Of a stretch of DNA of 56,368 bases, positions 32,021-40,900 are shown in pieces (position 1 is the stretch's first letter; every line of letters begins with the position of its first letter). The position numbers and the translations under genes are program-made. Location of the stretch: positions 1 to 56,368 of the forward strand of contig JAKSKK010000013.1 in the NCBI GenBank assembly GCA_024401745.1, read 5' to 3'. The DNA comes from Bacteroidales bacterium. Its GTDB lineage: Bacteria > Bacteroidota > Bacteroidia > Bacteroidales > UBA932. The notes beneath the pieces were generated by a model, which was not told the origin of the DNA, ran no database searches, and saw only the letters and a list, made by a program, of their open reading frames with translations.

Positions 32021-33577
32021 TCAGAGGCAGCTGCTGACCGCATTGCTGCGCATCCGCTCTAGAGCAATGTATTTCCTGAGATTATGTGCCAGAGCCACGA
32101 GGCCGAACTCGACATTGACCTTGGCATTGGACTTCAGCCTGAAGCGCTTGAAGCCATGATTCTGTTTGATGTCACCGAAGACGGCCTCGGGCTCTATCGG
32201 CCGGTTGCTCCTGTGCTGGAGACCCCGTTCACTTGTGAGAAGGCTTTTGGCTTCTGCCCTGTACGCGTTTGCCTGATGGTTCACCTCGATTGTCCTGCAG
32301 TCTGACATTCCCTTGTAGCACATACCCCTCAATGGGCATCCGGAGCAGTTTTGCGCCCTGTATTTGCTAACAGTTGACTCATATCCAAGTTCCGATGTCG
32401 ACTTCACGTCGCCGACATGCTCCAGATGCTGGCCCATAGGGCACACATAGTAGTCCCCGTCCGCATTGTAGTGCATGTTCTGGGTGAGGAAGGGATTGTC
32501 CCTGTACTTGCGGTGCTCTTCCGCGTGGAACATGTTGTACTTCACATACGGGACGATGCCCAGCCCGAACATGTGTGCATAGTTCTGCTCGCTGCCGTAA
32601 CCGGAGTCCGCGCACACTTCATCACTCTGCATTCCATAACGGTCACTGAAGGTTGTCAGGAACGGTATCAGCGTGCCCTGGTCCGTAGGTCTCCAGTATA
32701 TTCCGTAGTTAGTGATGAACTGGTTCTCAGTGGCTATCTGTATGTTGTAGCCCGGCTTTGTCTGCCCGTTGTTCATCGCATCCTCCTTCATGCGCATGAA
32801 CGTGGCGTCCGGATCCGTCTTGCTGTAGCTGTTCCTGGGTCCGAGTGTGTCAAGCTTGTCCTCGTATTCCTTCATCTTGGGCGCACTCTCCGACTTCACC
32901 TTCTCGACCGTCTTCCTTAGCTTCTTGTCGCTGATGCCGTCCTCGTCCATCTTCTTGAGTATGCGGTCAGCTCTCCTCGCCATCTCTTCCGATGAGAGTT
33001 CCTGCTGCTCCTCGGCATTCTCCATGGCAAGAGCGTTCTCGGCCGTTTCCAGAACCGACCTGACATTGGCTTCAAGCTTGGCCTTGTTCTTCTCCGTGCT
33101 GCCCTTCCAGACGAAGGTGTACTTGTTGGCGACAGATTCTAACTTGGTGCCGTCAATGTACTGGACCTTCAGCGACACCAGACCCTCTTCGTGAAGCAGG
33201 AGCACTATCTGGGTGAAGATGTCGTCGAACCTGCCGGCCAGACGCCTGCTGCGGAAGATGTTGATGGTCCTGAAGTCCGGTGTCTGCATGCCGCTGAGCC
33301 ACATGTAGGCTATGTTCTCGACCAGAAGCTTCTCCATCTGGCGGCCCGAGTACACATTGTTCAGGTATGCGTACACGATGATCTTGAGAAGCATCCTGGG
33401 ATTGTAGCTGCTGGTGCCGCCGCCAGCATAGCCGGCTTCGATCTCGCTGATGTCTAGACGGTCAATTATCGCACTGACGACCCTTGCGGGATGATTCAGG
33501 GGGAGATAATCGCCGAGACAGGGAGGAAGAAGCAGATTATCGTTGGGATTGTAAGATTTAAAGACTACCTTTGCCAT
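32021..33577 (-). CDS. IS1182-family transposase
   Basis: DDE transposase of 518 residues, start at the ATG at 33577 (MAKVVFKSYNPNDNLLLPP). An N-terminal DUF772-type domain (about 15-100) includes the VYSGRQMEKLL and MWLSGMQTPDFRTI segments. Catalytic acids are expected in YIDGTKLES, CADSGYGSEQ and EAVFGDIKQNHGFKRF. The C-terminal DDE_Tnp_1_6-type region has the Cys cluster CSGCPLRGMCYKG. The frame is uninterrupted, so the element may still be active. An in-frame extension to 33868 runs through non-coding palindromes and is not believed. Confidence 0.93.
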   Translation of the reverse strand: MAKVVFKSYNPNDNLLLPPCLGDYLPLNHPARVVSAIIDRLDISEIEAGYAGGGTSSYNPRMLLKIIVYAYLNNVYSGRQMEKLLVENIAYMWLSGMQTPDFRTINIFRSRRLAGRFDDIFTQIVLLLHEEGLVSLKVQYIDGTKLESVANKYTFVWKGSTEKNKAKLEANVRSVLETAENALAMENAEEQQELSSEEMARRADRILKKMDEDGISDKKLRKTVEKVKSESAPKMKEYEDKLDTLGPRNSYSKTDPDATFMRMKEDAMNNGQTKPGYNIQIATENQFITNYGIYWRPTDQGTLIPFLTTFSDRYGMQSDEVCADSGYGSEQNYAHMFGLGIVPYVKYNMFHAEEHRKYRDNPFLTQNMHYNADGDYYVCPMGQHLEHVGDVKSTSELGYESTVSKYRAQNCSGCPLRGMCYKGMSDCRTIEVNHQANAYRAEAKSLLTSERGLQHRSNRPIEPEAVFGDIKQNHGFKRFRLKSNAKVNVEFGLVALAHNLRKYIALERMRSNAVSSCL

Positions 33578-33643
33578 TGCTTGATACACTTTATGTTTAT
33601 TTGATTTCGCAACTCTAATATACGAAAAGTATATCACAAAAGC

Positions 33644-33680
33644 AATAGCTATTCCTTTGACTGTCAAAAGAATAGCTATT
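33644..33680. repeat. 37-bp near-perfect palindrome upstream of the transposase
   Basis: Arms of 18 bases (33644-33661 and 33663-33680) match at 17 positions around a single central base. Each outer end is itself the palindrome AATAGCTATT. It could fold in RNA and block read-through translation of the transposase, or bind the transposase. Confidence 0.8.
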
Positions 33681-33702
33681 TTATTTTGCATTTGCCGAAG
33701 AT

Positions 33703-33828
33703 GCGGTCGGCTGTCTCCTCCGGGACCCGCGCCCACCCTCGGGCACGTTAGAGGGAGGGGCCCACAAGCGTAGCGCAGTGGGAGGGATGGAGCGAAGCGG
33801 AAGGTCTCCGGAGGAGAGCAGCCGACGC
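33703..33828. repeat. Large imperfect inverted repeat in the GC-rich block
   Basis: Arm 33706-33727 (begins GTCGGCTGTCTCC) is complementary to 33803-33826 (ends GAGCAGCCGAC) with two small gaps; inside, CCCAC (33761-33765) pairs with GTGGG (33778-33782). This predicts a long branched hairpin between IS and btuG. Confidence 0.65.
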
Positions 33829-33847
33829 TCGGAGGCAATTGGATGTA

Positions 33848-33894
33848 TAAAAAAGAGGATGACCTCAAGTCTCTAGGACTTTTTAGTCACCCTC
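33848..33894 (-). terminator. Intrinsic terminator of btuB-btuG
   Basis: On the minus strand GAGGGTGAC (33886-33894) pairs with GTCATCCTC (33855-33863) through one G-T wobble, followed by TTTTTT (33849-33854). The loop holds a second small hairpin, AAGTC/GACTT. It starts seven bases after the btuG stop. Confidence 0.8.
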
Positions 33895-33900
33895 TTGTTG

Positions 33901-34962
33901 TTATTGCACGAGCATACCCCGTATGGGGTTCAGTCCCCCGCTGCCGGTCCTGGCCAGAAGCTCGCCTTCTTCGCTGAAGATGTACATGTCTCCCTCGGTG
34001 GTATAGTCGGAACTTCCCGCGAAGACAAGCCCGGACTCATCGGCAGATATGGAATAGTACGATGGTATGGGCATGTCGGTCAGCCTTCCCTGCGGTCTGT
34101 CGGTCTTCATGTCATAAGAATTGATGATGCCTGTGATGCTCCAGTTCTCATCGTAGCTGCCGGTCACGACATAGAGCACGTCTCCCCTGCCGGCGGCGAT
34201 CCCGCGCACATTGTCATAGCTGAGGTCCGTAACCTCCAGGCTGCCGGTATCCAGGCGCTGCAGGGCGGACGGCCTGTCGGCGTAATTGCCCCAGCTGCAG
34301 ACATATACGGCCGCACCAGATTCCGATGCCACGACGCTCACGGGGTTGTTGTTCACGGTCACGACGGCCACTTCCGAGAAGATCTCCAGGTCCACCACCG
34401 ACACGGTGTTCCCGTAATCAGGGCTGAGATATCCACCCGAATTCGCCACATAGATGCGGCCTCCGACGCAGGCGATACCGTCGGGATTGGGGCCCACAGG
34501 AGTCAGACGCAGTGCATAGTCATGCAGAGGGTCTATCTCTCCGAGGTAGCCCTCATAATAGCTGACATATATCCTGCCCTCCTGCACCGCCAGGCATCTT
34601 GGGGAGAGCCGCACGCCCTCATGCTCGGCCTTTATCTCACGCTTGACCTTGTAGTCACTGCCCAGCAAATATACCAACTGGGAGCCGTTCATTGAGACGA
34701 CATAGTCTTCGCCGCATCTGGCGATGTCCTGAGCAAGGTCGCCCAGTTTCCGGCCATTGGCCCGGGAGAAGACATCTGACGAAACGGATCCTGAGCCCAT
34801 GTCAAAGATGGTCATGCAGGCATCGTTGCTGTTCCAGTTGCCATTGTTCAGCAGCAGAATAGGCGCAAGAGGGTCGGGCCCAGGATTCTCCGGCTCGGTC
34901 CCGTGGCATCCGGCAACAAGCAGCGCGGCCATGCCGATAATCAGTAAATTCTTGATTTTCAT
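33901..34962 (-). CDS. BtuG-like surface lipoprotein (beta-propeller, cobalamin capture)
   Basis: Lipoprotein of 353 residues: signal peptide with lipobox LVAGC (Cys19), a short Pro-rich linker, then repeats of about 45 residues typical of a YncE/DUF5074-like beta-propeller (ILLLNNGNWNS, GRIYVSYYEG, GRIYVANSGGYLS, GDVLYVVTGS). In Bacteroides, BtuG is a surface beta-propeller lipoprotein that binds cobalamin tightly and hands it to BtuB. The location directly after a riboswitch-controlled TonB receptor, with a four-base overlap, strongly suggests the same role. Identity rests on fold pattern and context, not alignment. Confidence 0.78.
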   Translation of the reverse strand: MKIKNLLIIGMAALLVAGCHGTEPENPGPDPLAPILLLNNGNWNSNDACMTIFDMGSGSVSSDVFSRANGRKLGDLAQDIARCGEDYVVSMNGSQLVYLLGSDYKVKREIKAEHEGVRLSPRCLAVQEGRIYVSYYEGYLGEIDPLHDYALRLTPVGPNPDGIACVGGRIYVANSGGYLSPDYGNTVSVVDLEIFSEVAVVTVNNNPVSVVASESGAAVYVCSWGNYADRPSALQRLDTGSLEVTDLSYDNVRGIAAGRGDVLYVVTGSYDENWSITGIINSYDMKTDRPQGRLTDMPIPSYYSISADESGLVFAGSSDYTTEGDMYIFSEEGELLARTGSGGLNPIRGMLVQ

Positions 34963-36914
34963 ATTGTAAAGCGTATTGTCAGCCTGAACTGCCGTCCGGG
35001 CATAGGATAGTACTTTATGATTTCATAATTCTTTCCGCCAAGGTTCAGTGCATCGGCGCTAACATGCAGCAGGCGACCCTTCGTGCCAAGCTTTAAGTCG
35101 CGGTTCAGGCTGATGCTATGGTCAGTGTATGGGTCGATCGCGTATGCCGGCAGGTTCTGGTCAAGCGACCACCTCCTGCCCACAGCCGTCACCACATATC
35201 CGACATTCAGCCAGGGTGTCACCAGAGTGAGGCTCCCGTTGCCGGAATTGCGCGGCACGTATGCTATCTGGTGGCGGTAGTTCTTGGCATCGGGCGATGT
35301 GACATTGAGAGCGTTCTGCAGCGAATAGGAGGCCGTGGCACGCAGCCGCAGCCAGGAGGACGCAGCGAGCGTGCCGGAAGCCGTGATCTCGACTCCGCTC
35401 AGCGACACCACGCCCACATTTCGCATTCTCCAGATGAACATAGTGGGAATGGCCACGATCTTGTCGCGCACTTTCCCCGCGTATCCGTCAACCGACAGCG
35501 AGGCGCTGTTGCCCTTTCGCCAGTGCTCCTCCCAGCTAAGGCCAAGGTTGATCTGCCTCGACTTCTCCGGTTCTAGTTCCCTGTTCCCCACCCTGGAATA
35601 ATACAGGTCGTTGAAGGTGGGCATGCGAAAGCCCTCACGGTACGATGCGCGAAGCAGCAGCGCATGGTCCTCCAGGAGCCTGTAAGATGCTGATATCGAA
35701 GGCGACAGTCTGCTCCGAAGAGGAGGGTTTTCTCCCTGGCGGAGCTGCTCGGCCATGACGGTTGCAAGCAGAGTCGCAACGGCAGTGAGCCTGCTACCGC
35801 TGTACTTTCCTGAAATGGCAGTATAGGAGCTCTCCCTTACAGGGAACGGGCAGTCGGCAAGACTCGTCCACAGAGTGTTCACGGCAAGGTCCTCCGAGGC
35901 GGAGAAGCTGAGCACGTCAGAAGCGGCCCAGAGAGCCGAGAACGACGACGCGAACTCCTGCTGCCGGTACCTGTCGTCCTCGGGCGCAGGGAGTGACGGA
36001 TTGCTGTCTAGATAGCGGTTGCTGCTGCAGTCCCAGCCAAGCTGCGCACGATAGCGCAGGGCCTTACCGGCGCGTCCGACATACAGCGCAGACAGGCGCA
36101 AGTCCCTGTCCCAGAGCCTCTCGGTGGGGTTCTGCGTATAGAGAACGACGGAGCCGGGCAGGCCCCTTTCCCCTGCAAGCCACGACATCTTGACCGAAAG
36201 GTCGCCGGCACTGCCAAGGTCGCCGAACAGATTGGCCTCACCGCTGAAGGTCTGCACGTCGGAATTCAGCCTCTTCTCTTTCGTGACCAGTTCGCCGTTG
36301 CGAAGCAGGAACGGGTAGTCTCCCGGAGTGCTGAGGTATTCCGCCCTGGCAGTCATGGCCCATGCGCTGCCGATGCGCTGCCTGACGCTCACAGCGGGGC
36401 TGATGGTCCCGAGCGAGCTCACGCGCATCCTCACGGAAGCCACGGTGCCGCAGGAATCGAACTGCGGCCTTGCGTTGCTGACGCTGAGCACGCCCATTGA
36501 AGCAGCCAGCCTTGCCGGACGGAAGATGTCGTCGGAGCCTCCGGTTTCCAGTTTCACGGACTCTATGTCCTCCAGGCCGAAACGGCCGATGTCGACCGTG
36601 CCGTTCTGGGCGTTGGAGATTACCATGCCGTCATAGCAGACGGCGGTATGCTGGGCTCCGAAGCTCCTGACATCCACGGTCTTGAGCCCGCCCTCTCCGC
36701 CATAGTCGCGTATGTTCACGCCGCTGAAGGAGCGCAGGGCATCCTGCAGCGACACGGCGCCCGTACGGGCCATCTGCAACGATGTCACAGACTGCACGGG
36801 TACGCTTGCCTCATGGGCAGAGCCAAGGCTTTCCACGGCCACCGCCGCAGAAAGCGTGTCAGGGGTCTGAGGTAAAGCCAGAGACACCGCAATCATTATT
36901 GCTGCCAGATGCAT
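34959..36914 (-). CDS. btuB: TonB-dependent cobalamin receptor, BtuB-like
   Basis: Outer-membrane receptor of 651 residues, close to the E. coli BtuB class in size. A signal peptide (about 1-15) is followed by a plug domain (about 40-150, with LQDALRSFSGVNIRDYGGEGG and VRSFGAQHTAVCYDGMVISN) and a 22-strand-type barrel ending in the aromatic strand RQFRLTIRFTI. There is no carboxypeptidase-like N-terminal domain, unlike the other two receptors here. A cobalamin riboswitch in its leader makes corrinoid uptake the likely job. It heads the two-gene btuB-btuG operon. Confidence 0.88.
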   Translation of the reverse strand: MHLAAIMIAVSLALPQTPDTLSAAVAVESLGSAHEASVPVQSVTSLQMARTGAVSLQDALRSFSGVNIRDYGGEGGLKTVDVRSFGAQHTAVCYDGMVISNAQNGTVDIGRFGLEDIESVKLETGGSDDIFRPARLAASMGVLSVSNARPQFDSCGTVASVRMRVSSLGTISPAVSVRQRIGSAWAMTARAEYLSTPGDYPFLLRNGELVTKEKRLNSDVQTFSGEANLFGDLGSAGDLSVKMSWLAGERGLPGSVVLYTQNPTERLWDRDLRLSALYVGRAGKALRYRAQLGWDCSSNRYLDSNPSLPAPEDDRYRQQEFASSFSALWAASDVLSFSASEDLAVNTLWTSLADCPFPVRESSYTAISGKYSGSRLTAVATLLATVMAEQLRQGENPPLRSRLSPSISASYRLLEDHALLLRASYREGFRMPTFNDLYYSRVGNRELEPEKSRQINLGLSWEEHWRKGNSASLSVDGYAGKVRDKIVAIPTMFIWRMRNVGVVSLSGVEITASGTLAASSWLRLRATASYSLQNALNVTSPDAKNYRHQIAYVPRNSGNGSLTLVTPWLNVGYVVTAVGRRWSLDQNLPAYAIDPYTDHSISLNRDLKLGTKGRLLHVSADALNLGGKNYEIIKYYPMPGRQFRLTIRFTI

Positions 36915-36957
36915 ACTATCTCACTTTCAGAGCCTGCTCCCGGGCTCCTCCGTGGCA

Positions 36958-37135
36958 CTTTGCTATGGCAGGTCTTCGGACTCGTCCCGGCTTGAGAGCC
37001 TTCCCGTCGTGAAGACAGTGGCAGAGAATTCTCAAGCCAACAATGGGACATACCGCTGCGGGCACAGTCCGGGATTCTCACCCGGTTCCCTTTTGAGACA
37101 GGCGCGGTCGACACCGCGCGAAGTCACCGATAGCG
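36958..37135 (-). promoter_or_regulatory. Cobalamin riboswitch in the btuB leader
   Basis: On the minus strand the conserved core is visible in order: GGGAACCGGGTGAGAATCCC (around 37074-37093), CTGTGCCCGCAGCGGTATG, GCCACTG (37016-37022), and the B12 box GAGTCCGAAGACCTGCCAT (36965-36983). A supporting stem GGCTTGAGA/TCTCAAGCC joins 36989-36997 to 37030-37038. Adenosylcobalamin-class riboswitches repress downstream uptake genes when the cofactor is plentiful. Confidence 0.93.
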
Positions 37136-37138
37136 GCA

Positions 37139-37146
37139 CAAAGATA
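37139..37146 (-). promoter_or_regulatory. -7 box of the riboswitch-btuB-btuG transcript
   Basis: Minus-strand TATCTTTG, a perfect TAnnTTTG match, immediately after the upstream gene's terminator. Transcription should start near 37135, at the riboswitch's first paired bases. Confidence 0.6.
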
Positions 37147-37147
37147 C

Positions 37148-37174
37148 AAAAAAAGGCCGGCTGCAACGCCGGCC
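37148..37174 (-). terminator. Intrinsic terminator of the GH106-nigD operon
   Basis: Perfect 7-bp stem GGCCGGC (37155-37161)/GCCGGCC (37168-37174) with a six-base loop; on the minus strand seven T follow. It ends one base before the btuB -7 box. Confidence 0.9.
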
Positions 37175-37194
37175 TGAACAAAATCTTCAATCAA

Positions 37195-37917
37195 TTACCA
37201 GTCAGTCCTGGTGCAATAGTCAAACTGTGCAGTCTCTGTCTTGCCTGTCACAAGGCTCAACCATTTGATGGTGAGCTTGACGGTCTTTCCTTCAGTGTCG
37301 GGAAGGTCCTTGAGAGGGAAGCAGTAAAGGGCCTCGGCGTTGTCATAGTAGTCGTCACCATGCATGTTGTGCCTCAGCTCGACTGTGTAGGGATCGTCAG
37401 GATCGACTCCGGTAAGGAGGTCCACAGTGTGTGTGACACCTGATAAACCCATAGGGAGCGCCATACGCGCAGTAAGGTATCCATCCTCAACGACTGTAGT
37501 GGGGAACACTTCGTCGGTGATGTAGAGCCCGATCATGGACTTTCCGTAGCTTTCATCCTTCTCCTCCTCATAGACCAGAGGCTTCTTTGTCAAGATGGTA
37601 TCGAGGGTGAACACTTCGACTTCCTGTGTGGTCTTGTATCCGGGTACCACTGAAGTGCCGGGATCCTCGGGGTCGTAGGTAAACTGAACGAGAGCACGAT
37701 GCTCCTTGCCGTCCTCGAAAGGATACTTCTTGAGGTCATCATTTATGGCTACAAGAGCTGTTTCCTCGGTTGCTTTCATGTAGAAGCTGCCATCTGCTTG
37801 GGGACGCATGGTCACCAGAGCAGCTGCCATGTAGACCGGATCCTGAGGATCGGTTCTGTTACAAGATGAGACGCAGAGCGTCATCAATGCCAAAGCTGCA
37901 ATAAAAATCTTTTTCAT
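37195..37917 (-). CDS. NigD-like lipoprotein
   Basis: Lipoprotein of 240 residues with lipobox CVSSC (Cys19). The sequence fits the Bacteroidota NigD-like two-domain pattern: an N-terminal OB-like half (ALVTMRPQADGSFYMKATEETAL, then KEHRALVQFTY) and a C-terminal beta-sandwich half ending in a Trp. NigD proteins occur with bacteriocin-like nig genes and in many unrelated loci; their function is not established. It follows the GH106-like gene by 51 bases and shares its terminator, so the two are probably co-transcribed. Confidence 0.72.
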   Translation of the reverse strand: MKKIFIAALALMTLCVSSCNRTDPQDPVYMAAALVTMRPQADGSFYMKATEETALVAINDDLKKYPFEDGKEHRALVQFTYDPEDPGTSVVPGYKTTQEVEVFTLDTILTKKPLVYEEEKDESYGKSMIGLYITDEVFPTTVVEDGYLTARMALPMGLSGVTHTVDLLTGVDPDDPYTVELRHNMHGDDYYDNAEALYCFPLKDLPDTEGKTVKLTIKWLSLVTGKTETAQFDYCTRTDW

Positions 37918-37968
37918 ACTATACTAAGATGCATCTAACATGCAAATGCTGCACAAATCATATACCAA

Positions 37969-40900
37969 CTAATAATAGAGCACACGGACGGGGCCGATCA
38001 GACCGGCATGTGCCTTGCCTCTGTACGGAGTGGGTATGGTGCGGTAGTGATTGGCCAATGTGCTGTATACCAGCACCTCCACATGGTTCCTGCCGGGCTT
38101 GACGAACTCGGTGATGTCAGCGCTGTATGGCTTTGAGATGAGCGCCTTGACAAACTGGCCGTTGACAGTCAGTTCGCAGGTGGCATCCACCTCGCCGAGG
38201 TCGAGGACCACTGACCCGGCCTCACCCACTTCGATGTCCTTCTCATATCTGATGCCGCCCGAATAGTAGCCGAGAGCACCGAATTCAGTCCAGTCGCCTT
38301 CCGGCATCCTTCCGCCAGAGCACTCCATCTTAACAGGGGTCTCGAAGAATGCTCCGCCGGGGAAGCCCTCATCGGTGACGCAGGCCACGGTGACCGTGCT
38401 GACGCCGGGGTTCACATCGGCAATCCTGACGTTCACGGAACCGTCCGCAGCAGTGAATGCTGCCTCCTTGCCGTCGACCTTGACAGACTCGACCTTGCCG
38501 TTCACCTTGAAGTTCATCCCGCAGGTGCCGGGTGCGGTCTCGAACTGCATGAAGGTATGCGTGGGGCGTGCGTCGACGTCGTAGGTCAGGAACTCCGTAC
38601 CATACCAGCGCGATGCCACAATCTCGTCGTACAGGCCCCTGTCAGCAGGTTCGGGCACACCGGCGGGATAGAACATCACCATGCTCCTGTCTCGGTCGTC
38701 GATGGTGTCGCCACGCAGTCTGGACAGGTCATAATCCTTCCTTGCAGTGTTGGCGTATGCTATCAGCAGGCTGTGCCAGCCGGCCTTGAGCCTGAGTTCG
38801 CCGGCCTTGACGGCGTTGCCGTCGAAGAGCAACCTGCTCGGCTCGACGCCTTCGACGAATACCTGATACTTTCCGTTCTTCGGAACATACACGTTCGTAC
38901 GGAAGAGCTGGTGGCCGCCCTGATCAAGTATGAGGAACCTCGGATCGACCTTGCCCTTGAGGCCATGGTATCCCTGGCTTCCCGGGCTGTCGAACACGCC
39001 ATACTGCCATGACCAGCTGTAGGGCTTCCAGTCACCGGTGCCGTCGGCGATGACCTTGTCGATGTCTTCAGTGGCATCGACGGTGCAGGCCAGCATGTGG
39101 GGGCCATAACCGTATATGTCGCAGGGAATGTTCTTCCAGTTGACGCTGTCGATATCAGTGAAATAGCGGATTTCGCGGGCTTCAGCGCCTATCATCTCGT
39201 CTGATGCGGGGAGGCGGAAGTCGCCCCACCTGTTGTTCATGGTGGGCACGAGGGTCACGTTCCAGCTGCCATTCACGGGTTGGTCCGCCACGGGCTTCAC
39301 GTCAAGGTAGATGTCACCCATCACGGGCTCACCCGGGCTGAATACCACGAGCATCGAGCCGCCGGTCTCGCCGTCATAGCGGACCCAGCTGCCATCGGTA
39401 CCGGTCTCTATCACGGGAAGAGGCCTGCAGCTGCCGTCCATCGCATCCCAGACCTCGGCTAGGCCACGTGCGCGGAAATACATCTTCGAGCCTTTCTCGA
39501 CATCCATGACCATGTAGACGTCACGCTCGCCTATCCTGCGGTGAAGGACCTTGCCTTCACCTGCCTCGCAGAAGAAGTCGTTCCTGGTCAGGCTGCGGAC
39601 CTTCGAAGGCACCTCGGCAGCCGTTCCCAGCTCGATCACACCGGCGTCGTGAAGTTCAGGCATGACGCTGCCGACGGTGATGACGATACCGCCCGCACGC
39701 TTGAATGCGAGAATCTTCCCGAGGGTCTCAGCGTGCAGTGCGCGGGTGTCGGCAAGCACGAGAACCTTATAGCTCTCGCCGGCCACATCAAGGCTGGCGC
39801 CATTTATAGCAGATTTCCAGATAGACTGATAATCAATGAAATCGTAGTCCAGACCGTTCTTGCTGAGCACCTCGGAAACGCCGAATGTGCTCCACTGGTC
39901 GGTACCCGGTATGGCCTGCATGGTCTCGGTCGGGTAGAGGATGGCTATGTCGCAGACATGCGTGCCCTGGCTGAGCAGGAAGCACATTCTCTCGGCATAC
40001 TTCAGCCACAGTTTCATATGGTCCCAGTAAGGCATCCTGAAATGGAAGCAGGGAGGGGCCCACTCCCACCATCCACCGTGCGTGCTGTAGTAGAGGCCGT
40101 GCATGCAGAGCAGGTTTCCACCTGCGATGATATGGTGGTCGAGCTGGCTCTTGAGCAGGGCGCCGTTGGCATCCCAGCCTATGCTGTGGAAAGCCTCGAG
40201 CCATGTGCGCGGGCGGCCGTAGAGATGGGCTATGCTGCTTGAGACCTTGGTCTGGCGGAAGCTGCTGCCGCGCGAAGGGGCATCGTTGCCAGGCGCTGTA
40301 AACCAGCTTGTTGCGCGGAAATAGTCAAGATACTGGAGTGGACGCAGGCCTCGGCCTTCGTTGTCGCAGCCGTAGATGAGTCCCTTGGATGCATTCCAGT
40401 CGTAGATGGGCTTGAAGAAGCGTTCCTCGGAGAACTGCGTAAGGACCTCGGCATAGTCGAGGCGGACCTTTGCGGCCTGGGCGTCAACCTTGTCTGCATC
40501 CTCCAGGAACAGGGCGGGAAGAAGAGGAACGATATCGTATCCCTTGCGGGCCTTGAATTCCTTCGGCATGTCCTCCGACCATGAGCGCAGATTGAGGTGG
40601 TACTGCAGCTCGTCCTGGAAGAAATAGTTCATTCCCTTGAGGCCGGCAGCATCCATGTGGTCGGCAAACTTCTGGAAATACTTTGCAATCCATTCCTGAC
40701 CAATCTCGGGATGCAGCCAGGGCGCCGGTTCAGTGCAGATATATGTGGTGCTGTCCTTGCCCTTCTCAAGCACTGTGAGCGCATTCTGAGGCTTCTTTGC
40801 CTTGGCGGGCAGCTTGACGGTCGTCAGCTGTCCCTGATATTCCCTGATGCGAGGTGCAAGGATGACGCTGTCCATGAAGTCACGGTTCTTCGGCCATGCA

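Larger units (their letters stand above)
31864..33847 (-). mobile_element. IS1182-type insertion sequence (ends approximate)
   Basis: An intact transposase gene is flanked by GC-rich, hairpin-rich non-coding DNA on both sides. The unit sits between the T-run of the rpsU terminator and the T-run of the btuG terminator; its length of about 2 kb suits the IS1182 group. I could not identify convincing terminal inverted repeats or a target duplication by eye, so the limits are the outermost plausible ones. Confidence 0.6.
33578..33900. other. Non-coding IS upstream region with nested palindromes
   Basis: This gap has no gene. From left to right it holds an AT-rich transposase leader (33578-33643), a near-perfect palindrome (33644-33680), a GC-rich block whose ends pair (33703-33828), and the btuG terminator (33848-33894). 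A candidate transposase -7 box, TATATTAG on the minus strand near 33615-33622, is weak. Confidence 0.6.

Noticed and set aside
32641-33577. Possible decay or frameshift in the transposase
   Set aside because: The frame is open from start to stop with all motifs in order.
33578-33868. In-frame extension of the transposase upstream to 33868
   Set aside because: The added residues are encoded by palindromic non-coding DNA and part of the btuG terminator; the family start is MAKVVFKSYN.
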